From assembly GCA_000320605.2 (NCBI GenBank), contig KB445811.1, forward strand, positions 1 to 64,000: 64,000 nucleotides of DNA. The letters are read 5' to 3'. Numbering within the stretch: position 1 is the first letter of the stretch; the number at the start of each line of letters is the position of its first letter. The notes beneath the pieces are model-generated. The model searched no databases, was not told the origin of the DNA, and saw only the letters and a program-made list of their open reading frames with translations. The DNA comes from Gelatoporia subvermispora B. Taxonomy: Eukaryota; Basidiomycota; Agaricomycetes; Polyporales; Gelatoporiaceae. This document shows positions 10,435-22,592 of the stretch, piece by piece. Both the position numbers and the translations under genes were made by a program.

Positions 10435-13400
10435 ATGTCAACTGCACGCATGGGTAAACAACATCCCAAATTCTCACATTTTTCCGTTCCTGATGAAGAC
10501 ACTCCTCCTGCGAGTCGTATCCGCTACACTTCCTATGTCTCTAGTGAGCGGAATCTTTCCGCACGTACGTCCTGGCTTAATACTCATCACCATCCAAGGG
10601 AGTCTCCCTTGTCTTCTTCTCCTCTGAGACCGACTGAGTCTATCGAGGCGCCCCACGTGGAAGCGGACACGTATGGCACTGGCTGCTTCGATGACTTAGA
10701 TTCCAAGTACATACACCGTCTTGCAGACCTCGGTGGCGACCCGAACCTACCACGGCGTCCCAGACCAGGGGTAAGTCCACCATTCTATCATCCTATGTCA
10801 GGGGTAAATGTCATATACTTAAGTGTTGGTAGGACCATCCTCTTCAAGGATGGCTGCGAAACATAGATCGCTGGCTCGCTGAATTGCTGCGTCTCGAGGG
10901 ACGTGGTGATCACACGAAGGATGTCTGCCCGCGATGCAATCTGCACCCCGCCGAGTTCCGATGCCAGGACTGTACAGACCTGTCGCTCCATTGCAGGCTA
11001 TGCACAGTTGAATTACATGATCAGATGCCGCTGCATCGTATCTGTGTGAGTATCGCAGACTTCACATCACGTGTAGAACATTTACTGAAGCTCTATACTT
11101 CAGCAATGGGTATTCCGTCACTTCGTGAAGGTTACACTCAAGAGTCTTGGCCTCCGTGTCCAATTGGGGCACCCTCCCGGCTCTAAGTGCATCTCTCCCT
11201 CTCGAGCGCACAACGATGACTTCACTGTCATCGACAGTTCTGGAATACACCCCGTTGGCCTCGACTTCTGTGGATGCGGCCGAGCTCATTCCCATTCCAT
11301 TCAACTCCTCCGCTTCCGCTGGTTTCCTGCTACTTCATCCAACCCGAGAAGTGCAGCAACATTCAGGGTGCTAGAGACATTTCAACTTCTCTCTCTGCAG
11401 TCGAAGATCTCCGGATGGGAGTTTTATCAGACTCTGGAGCACATTACCGATAATACAGGATCGTCAGACGTTAAGGCAAGTACTCGTTCATATCGCAATT
11501 GTTCTATGGGCTGACGGACTCTTCGCAGGATCGCTACGCAGCCTTTATGCGCATCGTGCGTGAATGGCACCATCTGCGGATGCTAAAACGTTCTGGACGC
11601 GGTCATGATCCTAGTGGTGTCAAAGCCACTGGTCTAGGAGACTGCACCGTGCTGTGTCCTGCATGTCCCCATCCTGGAAAGAATCTCCCAGACGATTGGG
11701 AGAAAGCTCCGCCAAATAAAAGGTGTGTTTCCTGTGCTTGCGGGCGATTTCGGTGATTTCAATATCTCACAAGACTCGCTGCCAGCTGGATGTATCAGTT
11801 GTTCGTTGCAATGGACGCCAACTTTCGATTACGGCGCAAGGCAGTTTCGAGCGACGAGAAAGACCCAGGGCTTAACCACGGTTATGCCTACTTTGTTGAA
11901 GAAACCGCATACAAGAAGCACCTGGCGGTGTACAGCGATTTGGTTACCGAGGACAAGAGTTCTTGTAGTGACCACGACGCAATCAAACTCGCACAGCGCA
12001 AGGGTGCGAATGACATTGCCTCGACTGGCGTGGGGACAGTTGAGTGCGCCAGACATGATATGAAAAGACCTTGCTCCGTCGGCGACCTCCAGAAAGGCGA
12101 AAGGTCAGTGCATTCATCGTGATTTGTTGTGCTTGTCACAATGCTGATGCTTTTTGTCGCAGATATGTGAATATGGATTACCTATTCAAGTCATCTCTCG
12201 GCCACCACTCCATGCCCTCTATGGTAGCGTCGTATGATATTGCATGTCAGTGGTCGCGCAATTTGTACTCCCGGTTTACCAAGTATGGCTAGGGACTTAT
12301 GCACGCCCTGAGCCCTGTTCAGTTTCGCTTCCTCGTTCCGAAATTTCATCTCCCCGCTCATCAGGAATCCTGTCAGAATGAATACTCATTCAAGCTTACT
12401 CCTCACGTCGCCAACACTGATGCTGAGTCGCCAGAACGTGGATGGGCGTTCATTGATCCCCTCGTGTCCAGCACACGCGAAATGGGCCCAGGATCACGTC
12501 GAGACACCTTGGACGATGCATTCAGTTTCTACAACTGGATGAAAATCTGCCGCCTCCGTGAGTAATCTATATATTTCGATTATGGCCCTCGCTAATTTAG
12601 ACCAGCACTTAGTTTGCTTCGCAAGATCAAGGAAGCGGTCCGACAGCGATATGCGCAAACTGACGACTTCGAAGAATTCTCCGCTGCTCTCCCACCTGCC
12701 CTCGTCTCGTCCTGGACAAAAGACGTGAAAGCTTGGGAAGCAGATCCCAGCAAGCCAAATCCATTTGTTGCAGCCCAAAAAAGTCAGTATACATCGATTA
12801 TGGCCCATAGACTACATATCACTGTACTAATTGACTCGCGTGATCTAGAAGGGTTATCTATTGCTACCGTCCGCCGTCAGCTTGCAGAAGAAGAGCAGAA
12901 AGGGTCAACATCCAAGGACTCTCCTTCGATTGAAGCGAAAATCTCGCCATCTCGATTGATCAGTGTAGGTTTTGAGCTCGAGGAACTGCAGTAAGTTTTC
13001 ATACATATGTCTGTGCAGTGGGTGACTGACCGGATAAGGCGACGTCTTCGAGTTGATGTGGCCGCCCTCGGCCAACATGCAACAGATCTCCAGCGGGCCA
13101 AGATCCTCAAGAGGCAGAATGCGCTCTAGCGCAGACTTGATGCGTGGGCGCAGTTTCAAGAGGTGTATATGCCGACTGCCGTCTTGCTTCGTGCGAAGGA
13201 GAAGCATCAACCTGAGTCGCCTGAGAATGCATGCCTATACTTGCCATCGCAGATTCCCTTAGGCGAAAAGTGCGATGCTGACCTTGTCCGTTTTGAGTGG
13301 CGGCTGCGCTATGCTCAGGCTTCTGAGACCTTGGATTACCTCCGGGACCACCTCCGACTGCGTGCCTCCATCCGTAAATTGAAAGATCGCTTCGCGCGGG

Positions 13401-14032
13401 GCGTCCGAACAGTCACGAGGGCGCTCGCAGTCGTAGCGAGTGTTGAACAAAAGATCAAGTCGGATTCGCAGCGTTATCGTGCATCACGCACAGCTCTAGC
13501 CGCACTCGCTGCTTGCCTTACTGACAAAGCAGGGTGGGACACGCATTTTCGTGTCCTGCTGGACGAGCACGTGCGAGAGATGCATGAAGACCCAGATGCC
13601 CCAACAGACAGTAGGCGAACATTATCCTGGATTTGGCGAATGCCAGGTGTCAGTGGTCCGGATGATGCCAGCGGTATTCAAGAAGGTTTAGAAAGCCATA
13701 TTGTCAACCTCAAGTACGTACTAATGTCACATCTTGTAGCACTACGCATCGAGTGGTGCAAATCTCGTGCGCGAGCTCATCGCTGGTCCGAAGAATGTGA
13801 TCTCCTCCAGGAGGAGATGCGCCGGGTCACTGCGTTTCATGAATGGCAGGCGGGTTGGTGGATCGACAGAGCCGGTGTATGTGTGACTCTCGAGCAGCAG
13901 CGCGAAGAGGAGCAAGATTCGTACATCGAAGGTTCCGAAGCTTACGCTCGCCGTCAGTCCCGTATTCGATGTCAACTCCAGGCAAAGTGCACGGAGTCCT
14001 GGAAAAGCGTCGAGAAATGGGTAGCACTCTGA
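10435..14032 (+). pseudogene. KDZ-superfamily transposase, two in-frame amber codons
   Basis: Nine exons (10435-10770, 10833-11045, 11104-11475, 11529-11722, 11786-12103, 12163-12557, 12606-12782, 12849-12990, 13039-14032) join with matching phases into 1047 codons. Exon 2 carries the CxC2-type cysteine cluster found in these transposases (CPRCNLHPAEFRCQDC, CRLC). The core motifs are AMDANFRLRR, YVNMDYLF, SYDIACQWSRN, FLVPKFHLPAHQESC and ESPERGWA with MGPGSRRDTLDD, consistent with the D/D/E transposase core of Kyakuja-Dileera-Zisupton elements. The C-terminal helical region has ALRIEWCKSRARAHRW. Two TAG codons interrupt the frame, at 12290-12292 (between SYDIACQW and VPKFHLPAH, inside the catalytic core) and 13127-13129 (after RQNAL). 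Nothing else breaks the frame. The exon 3 donor is GCAAGT, a GC-AG intron. As written, the gene cannot make a full transposase. Confidence 0.9.
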
Positions 14033-14389
14033 CAAGTATCATGTGCCAGTGTTTTGTTGTCGACCCACTTCCCGTACTTGTTGCAGTTTGTTACTGTATC
14101 ATATTCAGCTCGCAGACGTGAACACACTATATTAACACATAGACATTCGCATTGAGAGATATATTAGTGCGGGTGTACGCGCAATACCTGCGATCTGGAA
14201 GGATGGCGTCATCGAAAGTGGTCTACAGAGTGCCGTTACACGTGTGATGCCTCGAGGTACAGTAAGATGATGGTATGTGTGTGTCTAGTAACTCTACCAT
14301 GCACACTGTGATTCATCGCGCACGAACGCATATGCTCTCTGCTCACCACCACGACACCGGACTCTGCATCACCAGTCATCACGCATGAG
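14033..14389. other. No gene seen
   Basis: This is the downstream flank of the KDZ gene. It is AT-richer, with no frame or domain of note. I looked for an inverted repeat matching the left side of the KDZ block and did not find one. Confidence 0.5.
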
Positions 14390-15000
14390 CGGCTACGCTC
14401 TTCACCCATGTGTAGCAGGGCATGACGCCCGATGTGAAATAAGCCGTGATGCACATGTACCAGGGATTGAACACGCTCTTTGCGACCATGCATGACGTGC
14501 TTGCCGATGCATCATATTCGCCCATGCATGGGTCTCCGCCCGACTCTCTGTGCGCCCATGCATGATTATGCATGGTGTCCGCTGCATCATAAGTCGTGAT
14601 GCACGTGTTCCAGAAACCAAAGACGCTCACCACAGGCTCATGCATGACGCTCATCCCAGAGATCGAAGAGTGCACTCTCCGATGCCTTTTAAGTCATCAT
14701 GTACGTATCCCAGGGACCGAAGATGCTCATTGGGAGACCATGCATGACGCCGCACACACCATAATTGCATGATGTTCGATACATCATCATTCGCCCATGC
14801 ATGACTTCACGCCCGACTCTCTGTGCGCCCATGCATGACCATGCATGACGCCCGATGCATCACAAGTCGTGACGCACGTGTCCCAGGGATCGAAGATGCT
14901 CACTGAGAGGCCATGCATGACGCACCCTGCATAATCATGCATGATGCCCGATGCATCATCATTCGCCCATGCATGACTTCACGCCCGACTCTCTGTGCGC
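14390..15000. repeat. Satellite-like array with ATGCAT motifs, unit about 174 bp
   Basis: Units begin near 14486, 14737 and 14911 with GACCATGCATGACG or close variants. They share CGCCCGACTCTCTGTGCGCC, GTCGTGA-GCACGTGT-CCAG and CGAAGATGCTCA blocks. Each unit holds several ATGCAT palindromes. The array runs directly into the run of N at 15001, so its true copy number is unknown and the gap is probably more of the same repeat. Confidence 0.85.
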
Positions 15001-15747
15001 NNNNNNNNNNNNNNNNNNNNNNNNNNNNNNNNNNNNNNNNNNNNNNNNNNNNNNNNNNNNNNNNNNNNNNNNNNNNNNNNNNNNNNNNNNNNNNNNNNNN
15101 NNNNNNNNNNNNNNNNNNNNNNNNNNNNNNNNNNNNNNNNNNNNNNNNNNNNNNNNNNNNNNNNNNNNNNNNNNNNNNNNNNNNNNNNNNNNNNNNNNNN
15201 NNNNNNNNNNNNNNNNNNNNNNNNNNNNNNNNNNNNNNNNNNNNNNNNNNNNNNNNNNNNNNNNNNNNNNNNNNNNNNNNNNNNNNNNNNNNNNNNNNNN
15301 NNNNNNNNNNNNNNNNNNNNNNNNNNNNNNNNNNNNNNNNNNNNNNNNNNNNNNNNNNNNNNNNNNNNNNNNNNNNNNNNNNNNNNNNNNNNNNNNNNNN
15401 NNNNNNNNNNNNNNNNNNNNNNNNNNNNNNNNNNNNNNNNNNNNNNNNNNNNNNNNNNNNNNNNNNNNNNNNNNNNNNNNNNNNNNNNNNNNNNNNNNNN
15501 NNNNNNNNNNNNNNNNNNNNNNNNNNNNNNNNNNNNNNNNNNNNNNNNNNNNNNNNNNNNNNNNNNNNNNNNNNNNNNNNNNNNNNNNNNNNNNNNNNNN
15601 NNNNNNNNNNNNNNNNNNNNNNNNNNNNNNNNNNNNNNNNNNNNNNNNNNNNNNNNNNNNNNNNNNNNNNNNNNNNNNNNNNNNNNNNNNNNNNNNNNNN
15701 NNNNNNNNNNNNNNNNNNNNNNNNNNNNNNNNNNNNNNNNNNNNNNN
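15001..15747. other. Assembly gap (747 N)
   Basis: All bases are N. Open frames that span it are artefacts. The gap starts inside the 174-bp repeat array. The sequence resuming at 15748 does not belong to the repeat. Confidence 0.98.
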
Positions 15748-16345
15748 TCTCAAGAGCCTATGATTCGGTGAGATGCGGAGAGATAATAAGAAAGCGGATA
15801 GATCTGCAGGGATTGATGGGGAGCGAATAGAACCGGATGTATGAGCTCCTTGTTCACTCCGAGGCCGGGAATATGTAAGTAACGGGTTTTGCATGAGTCG
15901 CCGTGCTCGTCGAAAGATCCGAGTAACGTCAAGCTCCACGTTACTTCAGCAAATACTCGTTGAACTTTTCAACCTAGGCTTCAGGCTTGCCAGGTGGTCA
16001 GACGCGCCCCGGGAGGCGCACATGCTGTTGAACTCGGTAGTGGAATGCAGATGCAATAGACAGCATGCTTAGGAGCCCCTACAGGCAGAAAAATTTCAAT
16101 GTGCACAGGCGAGAAAATCAGATACACGCACAGGTTTGCCTGATCTGATAGTGCGCGCCTAGGGGCCCCGTTCTCGCAAACAGCAGAACCTGCATGATGC
16201 CGCATCAAGAGCGCGAAGGGATCAGGCACAGGTACGGAGTCATCGCCAATTCACCTTGAATGAGAAACCATACTCCGAGCTAATCTCAGTAAGGATCGGC
16301 CCTAAACAGCGAACGGCGAGTACAAGCGAGAAGGCTGAACATCAA
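15748..16345. other. No gene seen
   Basis: This is unique sequence between the gap and the Plavaka element. There is no domain, RNA gene or repeat that I can identify. Confidence 0.5.
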
Positions 16346-16362
16346 CATCAGGAAAGTGTCCA
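16346..16362 (+). repeat. Plavaka left terminal inverted repeat
   Basis: CATCAGGAAAGTGTCCA, an exact inverted match to 22963-22979. Beyond these 17 bases the two ends share only the looser CACGTCT and GTCTG subterminal motifs. Confidence 0.8.
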
Positions 16363-16801
16363 CTTACTGGATGCGCCTGACACGTCTGAAGGCGTTCTGA
16401 GGGTCTGAGTTTGGCTGAGGGGTCTTGGGCGCTTCCGCGTTACGGAGCGCTGGTGTTCAATCCGCGCCCGCGCCATATGTTGCGAAATGTACCTATGTCA
16501 TGAAAAAAATCATATCTCCCCCATTTTCACTCTGGATAGTGAAAATATTGCATTTTTGTGTGCTACGAGGGCTGTTCTTTGGACGCGGGTTGTCTTTCAT
16601 CTCCTCTAAATAATGCCTCGTGCTAGACCGAGGCTGCATTCCGAGTCAGAGACGCCCCTGTTGGCCCCTCTGGACGTGTCTGACGTGTCTGGAGGCATAC
16701 TGATTTTTCCGGTAAAGTTCATAAATCTCACTCGTAAACCAGGCAATTATGATAGTATTTACAGATCTGTACGTATATGAAGTCAAGCCACTTTACAAAG
16801 A

Positions 16802-19800
16802 TCAAAAAGCAATTTCGTGTACATGATGATCAGCGTATTTATTCATGTAAAATGCATTGAATGCGTCGAGGGAGTGAGTGTAATGTAAGCCAAATGGGAG
16901 GGATCTGTCTCCAGCAACTCCTATGAGGTGTGCACCCCGAACAATCATGTCTACATGAACCACCTGCGCGATCCTATGACCTGATATGTCAAAGTCAGGT
17001 TCTACTATCCACATTCCCGTCGTATCGTCAGGTGTATCACCAACAACACTGAACCATTCGACCAGAGCGCAGGGATATGCCCGCTGCTCATGCTTGAATG
17101 AAAAGAAACAGCGCACCCGAGCGACATCCATCCCAGTGAAACCCGTAGCGTCCGGGTCCTTGTTGATAAAGGCACAGTCAAAGCGGCCCTGTGTTGAGCC
17201 GCGCCAATGTGGGGTAGCTCTGATTCTCTCACGGTGCATGCCTCCAACACCGGAGAGGTCGCTTGGCGCATAGAACGTTGCAATTGCCGAGTGGAAAATG
17301 CGAAGTGATCGACCGGTTGAGGGAGAAGGGAGAAGGTGTGTCTCGGGAGGCGGGAATTCAGGGTTCAGCTGTTTATACAAAAACAGCGAGACAAGTCTCT
17401 CGAGCTGCGGCACGCCGATGTGCATGCCTAGTGCTTCAAGAGACTTCGGATATCTTGGCTCTGTGTAGCCCAGTTCTTGTCAGAGAACAATTAATCATGC
17501 ATCACAAAGCCGTGACATACGAACGCGTCTCGCCAGAGTGACCGATGCTTCTACTCGTGGCCCGGGCACAACACCATTACGATCTTCTTCTGTCTCACTA
17601 TCTTCTTCGGCATTCTTTGCAGACACTTCATTAGCATCCGATTCGTTACCTGAAATTTCCGTAGGAGCACAGTGCTCAGCATCTGACTCGAGACCATCCT
17701 GCAGATTCAAGGACATGAGGGCGTCAGATAAACAACTTCTCCTGAGCATCCCACGTGCTGTGAAGTCTACACGAGCAGCAGCAAGTTTGTCGAGTCGCAA
17801 GTTCGTTTTGAGCACCTGGCCAAGGGCGTCATATCGATTCGAACGTCGCCAAGGCTCTTTGACAGTGGTGATATGCCTCGCCTCTGTAATAGATGAACAG
17901 AGGCCGTTTGGAGCACCAAAGTTCCGAATGTGTTGTATGTAGTGCTGCATTGAGTGTTGACGTGGCAATGAGAAGCCAGCCGGCCGGACGCCAGTCTCTC
18001 GGAAGACCTCCCGGTATTCGTGGAATTGCTGAAGAGTGTCTTCAAGTTGCTGCAGCGTCTTCTCGGTATGAGTGGATCGCCGGACTAGGTAGCAGAACTC
18101 CAGAAATGCGGCAATTGTTCGCACCATGTCATCAGGAACCAGGCCCGCAATGGCAGGAAGATAGACCTGTTCATTATGGTAATATCAGCCGATAAAGTCA
18201 GCATGTGAGTAGGGAAACACACACCTTCATTAGGGCTTTAGAATCATCCCCAGTCCACTGCTTAAAGTCCCTGCCCTGTGGGAATCGGCGAAGTCCTGGG
18301 AAGGGAGGCACAGCCGCAATACTAAGCTTTTCTTAGTAATGCAAATACTTCAGACAAATACAACGTGTTGACATACCGTCGGTCAATCTCATCCAATAGT
18401 TCCTGTCCACGAGCCTCTCCGTGAACGGGAACAAGGTATTCCCCTACCCAAGTGACCAAGTGGTCCTTGAAGCACCCCTTGATAATCTGGTGGAGAAGGT
18501 CGCCAGCAAGAAGTTCGTGAATGTCTGCACGAGGGAAATTGCTTGTAAATGGCTAAATAATGATATGTCAGTCGTAGATGAAGAACAATGTAAAGACACT
18601 TACAATGACGTCTGAAATAATACCATAATCGTGCCACAGCACGTCCGCTTCCAGTGCGCCAATGAGCTCCTCGGTATGTTCACGTGCTCGCCGAGCTGGC
18701 ATAGGGAGATCAGGATGATCAAGGTGGTTTCGATCTTGCGGGCATCTAGATGACCATATCAGCAGAGATACTCAAGATGCTGGAAGATGAATGTGCGAGA
18801 AAATGAACGTACGTGAAACACCAGCCCTGCACAATCAGTGCTGCAAGCGCTTGCTCTGGATAGTCGGCAATGTATGGCCCAAGGCCGAAGATTGCACGCC
18901 TAAAATGACCATCAGGACACCGTAATACTACGGGTGATGTCATTCCAGGACGCAGCGAAGCAAGGATGGAGGCAAGACTTGAATGAAACAGCTGACGGCG
19001 GAACCGGCGGAAGAGAAGCGAGTCTGCATGTCGACGTTCCGCTTAATGGTCGAAGAATTTAATATCATGCGTAAATTAGAAAACACCTTGCACGTACACT
19101 TTGCAATGGCGAGAAAACCGATAACTACCAAGCCGTCCCGATGGGCCCGCCGTACATTGTTGTGAATGTTGCCAATTGATAAGTATAACGGATAATACTC
19201 GTTCTGGCCAGTGGCGACCGAGACGGTTGTCTTATCACTTCCGAGGATTACAGGAACAAACATAGACCCATGTAGGTCTTTGTTTTTAGAGAGGAGGTTC
19301 TATTGTAAATAAATAATCCATTCCCATTCCTGGTTGTAAAGCTATGAAGATGACAGACGTACTGCTTGCTTCCAGGCCCAGTCTCCGGACATCACATTGG
19401 TAAACTGGCGCTCACCAGACCCGGGACCATAGTACTCTCGATAGGGTGCCACATCAAATTCACCGTTAAAGTCCGGACTCGACAACAAGTTCTCAATGAC
19501 AGCTCGAGGATCACGGTACCAAATCTCATACTTTGCAGTCATCCAAGACGGGACCGGTCCATCAGGAAGAGAACCAGTATATGACGTCTCAAACGACTGC
19601 CACGGAACACCTCCAAGGTGTGTCGCATCGATTGTTTTGTGCAGGTCATTGTGGTCAGCGAAGGGAGGCTTGTCGTTATATTTCAACAGCGAGGCTGCCC
19701 ACAGGTCCAGAAGAGCATTGACCTTTGACTGGGACATCTGAGTGCGCTTGAAAAGAAATTCCGCAGTCTCGAACTCGAGCCTGTTGTTGTATGGAGACCA

Positions 19801-20210
19801 ATCGGTAGATGCTGTGTGCGCGTGAAGTGGGGGTGCTGTGGTAGGACTGGGTAAAGGTGTGCCATCCGGGGTGCACGGATGACCTTTCAGGAATTATCTT
19901 GTGTTAGAATAGAGTTCAGAGAATACCGCAAAGACATACCATTCATCACGGGATGGAGTTCCACACGCCGTATGTTGGTTCCTTGTGCTCGCTCGGTATA
20001 GGGCCTGTTCTCATGATCTTCTGCGTGCAAGTCGTTATCTTGATGATCTTCATTCAAAGGTTCAGAGCTCTGCACACGGTGTTCATCATAAAGTGTATGT
20101 GCAGAGTGGACGTGTTGCGTAAGCCCAGAGGAATTACGACACTCATATCCACACTGTGGACATGAGAGACGGTTTGGGTTGTGTGTTCGCTGATGAGAAC
20201 CGGCAGACAT
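16802..20210 (-). CDS. Plavaka transposase, apparently intact
   Basis: Nine exons on the minus strand (20210-19940, 19883-19363, 19299-19098, 19041-18813, 18745-18604, 18552-18377, 18321-18225, 18166-17521, 17460-16802) join in phase to 980 residues with no stop. Residues 17-38 form a C2H2 finger (CPQCGYECRNSSGLTQHVHS) for DNA binding. The core has the family hallmarks: FVPVILGSDKTTVSVATGQ, EYYPLYLSIGNIHNNVRRAH, FRRFRRQLFHSSL, VVLRCPDGHFRRAIFGLGPY, GDLLHQIIKGCFKDHLVTWV, FPQGRDFKQWTGDDSKALMK and AFLEFCYLVRR. The C-terminus closes with FNAFYMNKYADHHVHEIAF, the usual end of the family. It should excise and integrate the element in the nucleus using the terminal and subterminal repeats. All introns have GT-AG ends. 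No inactivating change was seen, unlike the KDZ and mariner copies nearby. Confidence 0.92.
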
Positions 20211-20601
20211 AGTGAGAGCGGGAGTGACAATTCAACAAATATTGACTTAGTACAAGAACATAGGATAGATCGCTGACTTCGTCGAGCTGCTGAGCAAAGG
20301 GGCGCACGGGCCATGACTAAAACGGGACAATGCCGCCAGCCTGAGTGGCACGTCAACACCAAAACTTTTCTACGCGCAGCTCCAGGTGGGATCGCTCCAG
20401 GTATGATTCAAGTCCTACCACATCCCTTCGTCACTGTTAAATCAACAATTCGTCAAATTTTCGTCAAGGCTGGAGCATGCGCCATACCACAATAATATAA
20501 AATGAATGCAACGAGTGCTGCCGCCGCCGGTAAGCACACTTCTGTGCGAGTCAGTATATCTCCTCACACGTTGCCCTGCTTCCTGAAATTTACGGCTTAC
20601 C

Positions 20602-22592
20602 ATGGCATACGGAATGCGCCTCAAGTCGTCAAAATCTCAGCCAAACTATCGAGTCTTGGCTGGGATTGAGACGGAAGACCAGAAGCCTCGACGTACTTCT
20701 GCTGAGGTCGCTGCAGACCGCGAGAAGCTCGAGGCGAAACGCAAAGAGGTTGAGGCCAATAGACAGGCAGTTGCTGAGCGTATCGCTGAGTTGGAGGCGC
20801 GGCTTGCCCGTGACGAGATAGAGCTAAATGCTATGAGCAGTGTCTGTGAGTTATTGCTGCTTTGTACTTTGTTATGATGGACTCACAGCTTCAGCGCCTC
20901 CATCTGGGTATGTGCGACAATCTCAAGCACCTCTGAGCAGATCTGTGGATCCAGAGATGATCTCGGATGACGACTCATCTGGTGATGATGGCTCGCCTCT
21001 CGCTCAGAACGAGCGCCGAGTGTCTAACAAGGCAGTCAAGCTCACACGTGCTGATGTTGATGCCGCACGCAAGCTCAAGCAGGGATCCTCTTCAGCTGTG
21101 AAACCCGCTGCCCATGTGCCTCGTGGCAAGGAGAACCGCCCTCCGTTGGCTACCACATCTGCATCTGACGCTCGGAAGCGCAAGACTGGCGAGCAGCCCA
21201 CGTAAGTGCAGTAAACATTCAACACTTCGAAAGTACTACATATCTCACCTTGTATTCACAGCCCAGCTTCAGTCAAGAAGCCAAAGCCTGCCGGTCCCGT
21301 CGGAATACGTGGGTCGTGGGCTGTCCCGGAACCTAAGGTAACCGCCTCTGCCTCCGGACGGGCTATTGCAGCTGCCCGTACAGGACCAGGGGCTGGCAAT
21401 GTTGACCAGCACCGGGAGGACACTGTTCAAGTTGCTGGTAACCGTCGAACTGAGCAGGTCAGTATGATACATGTTCGTTACCCTGTGAACGCACTCAGCT
21501 AATTACTTGGTACCTGCAGGGAATCGTTCAAGTTGACCGGCAGCAGTCAGGTGGTCAGCAGTTACCAGACACCTCAACAGCCTCTCACGGTGTTCGGCGT
21601 GTGAATGCTGGCAAGAAATTCACGAACGCCGACCTGCCTCTTCCCAACGCCCTTATGTGGAAATGGCGTCAGGTTCTCATTCCTCGCTATCTCACGATCC
21701 TGGGCGACTCCGGCCAAAACCCATGGAATCTTACCGGAATTAACCTAGTCGGCACCCTTCAAGACCTCTGGGATGAGATATTCCCGGAGTTTCCTGTGAA
21801 GGTCAGCCCCCGTGAGGCCATATACGACGTTGTAAGTCTCGTGTTAAGTGACGACAATTTGACAATGACTGATGATCACTTACTTTGGAGGCACAACAAC
21901 GTGTTTATGAGTGGCGGTACGGCATTGCAAAGGCCGGCCTCGAGGCCGTTGCCGCCTACCTGCGTGATGAAGAACATTTTCGCAGCGAGAATGAGAGAGC
22001 CGAGCACGTAGTTTATGCTCTTGGGCCCGGTCTGCCCTTTCGCTATGCATACAGCAAGGAGGTCGAGTCGGATGAGGTGAGTACTTTGCGCTTTTCCTAG
22101 CGAGATTGTTAACAAAAGACTTGCACTGACTTAGAAGAAACTCGTCGGCCCTTACCAATCTGCGTACATCCTCCGGACCCTTGGCTACCACTTCGGTGCT
22201 ACTGGACATCCCGTAAACGACAAGCATGACTTCCCTTATGCCGCGCTAGCATTATCTGTTATCTCAGTATGGTTCTAATGTTGTCCCGATGCGACTAAGC
22301 AATACTCACCGAACGTCAGGTTGAACGAGCCCTGACTCAGTGGAAGAGTGGGCGGTTCATTAAGAGCGAGGACAAGTTTTGCCAGGAGATCTATGGGAAG
22401 ACGACCTCTCGCTACATGCGCTCTATCGCGGACCTCAAGGAATCAACTTGGATCAAGATCATGTCAGGTGCTGACGTGTTCGCACAGGCACACACTTCGA
22501 GCCAGCATGAGGCTCTCGATGCTGTGTCTGATCTCGATGATCGGGCAGATATTGTTGACGACTCTGACAGTGATGTCGAGTGCATTGACTAG
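20602..22592 (+). CDS. Second gene of the Plavaka element, coiled-coil plus conserved mushroom domain
   Basis: About seven exons run from the ATG at 20602 to the TAG at 22590. The N-terminus begins MAYGMRLKSSKSQPNYRV and then forms a coiled coil (REKLEAKRKEVEANRQAVAE...). Next comes a basic Ser/Ala/Pro linker containing PRGKENRPP, a KEN-box-like motif, and KKPKPAGP. The C-terminal domain is ordered: FTNADLPLPNALMWKWRQVLIP, QQRVYEWRYGIAKAGLEAV, KLVGPYQSAYILRTLGYHFG, VERALTQWKSGRF and LKESTWIKIMSGAD, ending with the acidic DDSDSDVECID. I recall this C-terminal pattern as a widespread unnamed Agaricomycete family. The gene lies inside the Plavaka inverted repeats and is transcribed away from the transposase. 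I infer a partner role (for example binding element ends), as in two-gene CACTA elements. That is unproven. Confidence 0.75.

Noticed and set aside
10435..14032. Reassigned TAG codon in this organism
   Set aside because: Other genes in the window end cleanly at TAG (for example 22590 and 29188), so TAG is a normal stop here.
14913..15939. Long open frames of 258-326 codons on both strands
   Set aside because: They consist almost entirely of the N run at 15001-15747.
16802..22592. KDZ rather than Plavaka assignment for the second transposon
   Set aside because: The motifs SDKTTVSVATGQ, EYYPLYLSIGN and NKYADHHVHEIAF are those of Plavaka. The KDZ marks YDIACQW and KFHLPAH are absent.
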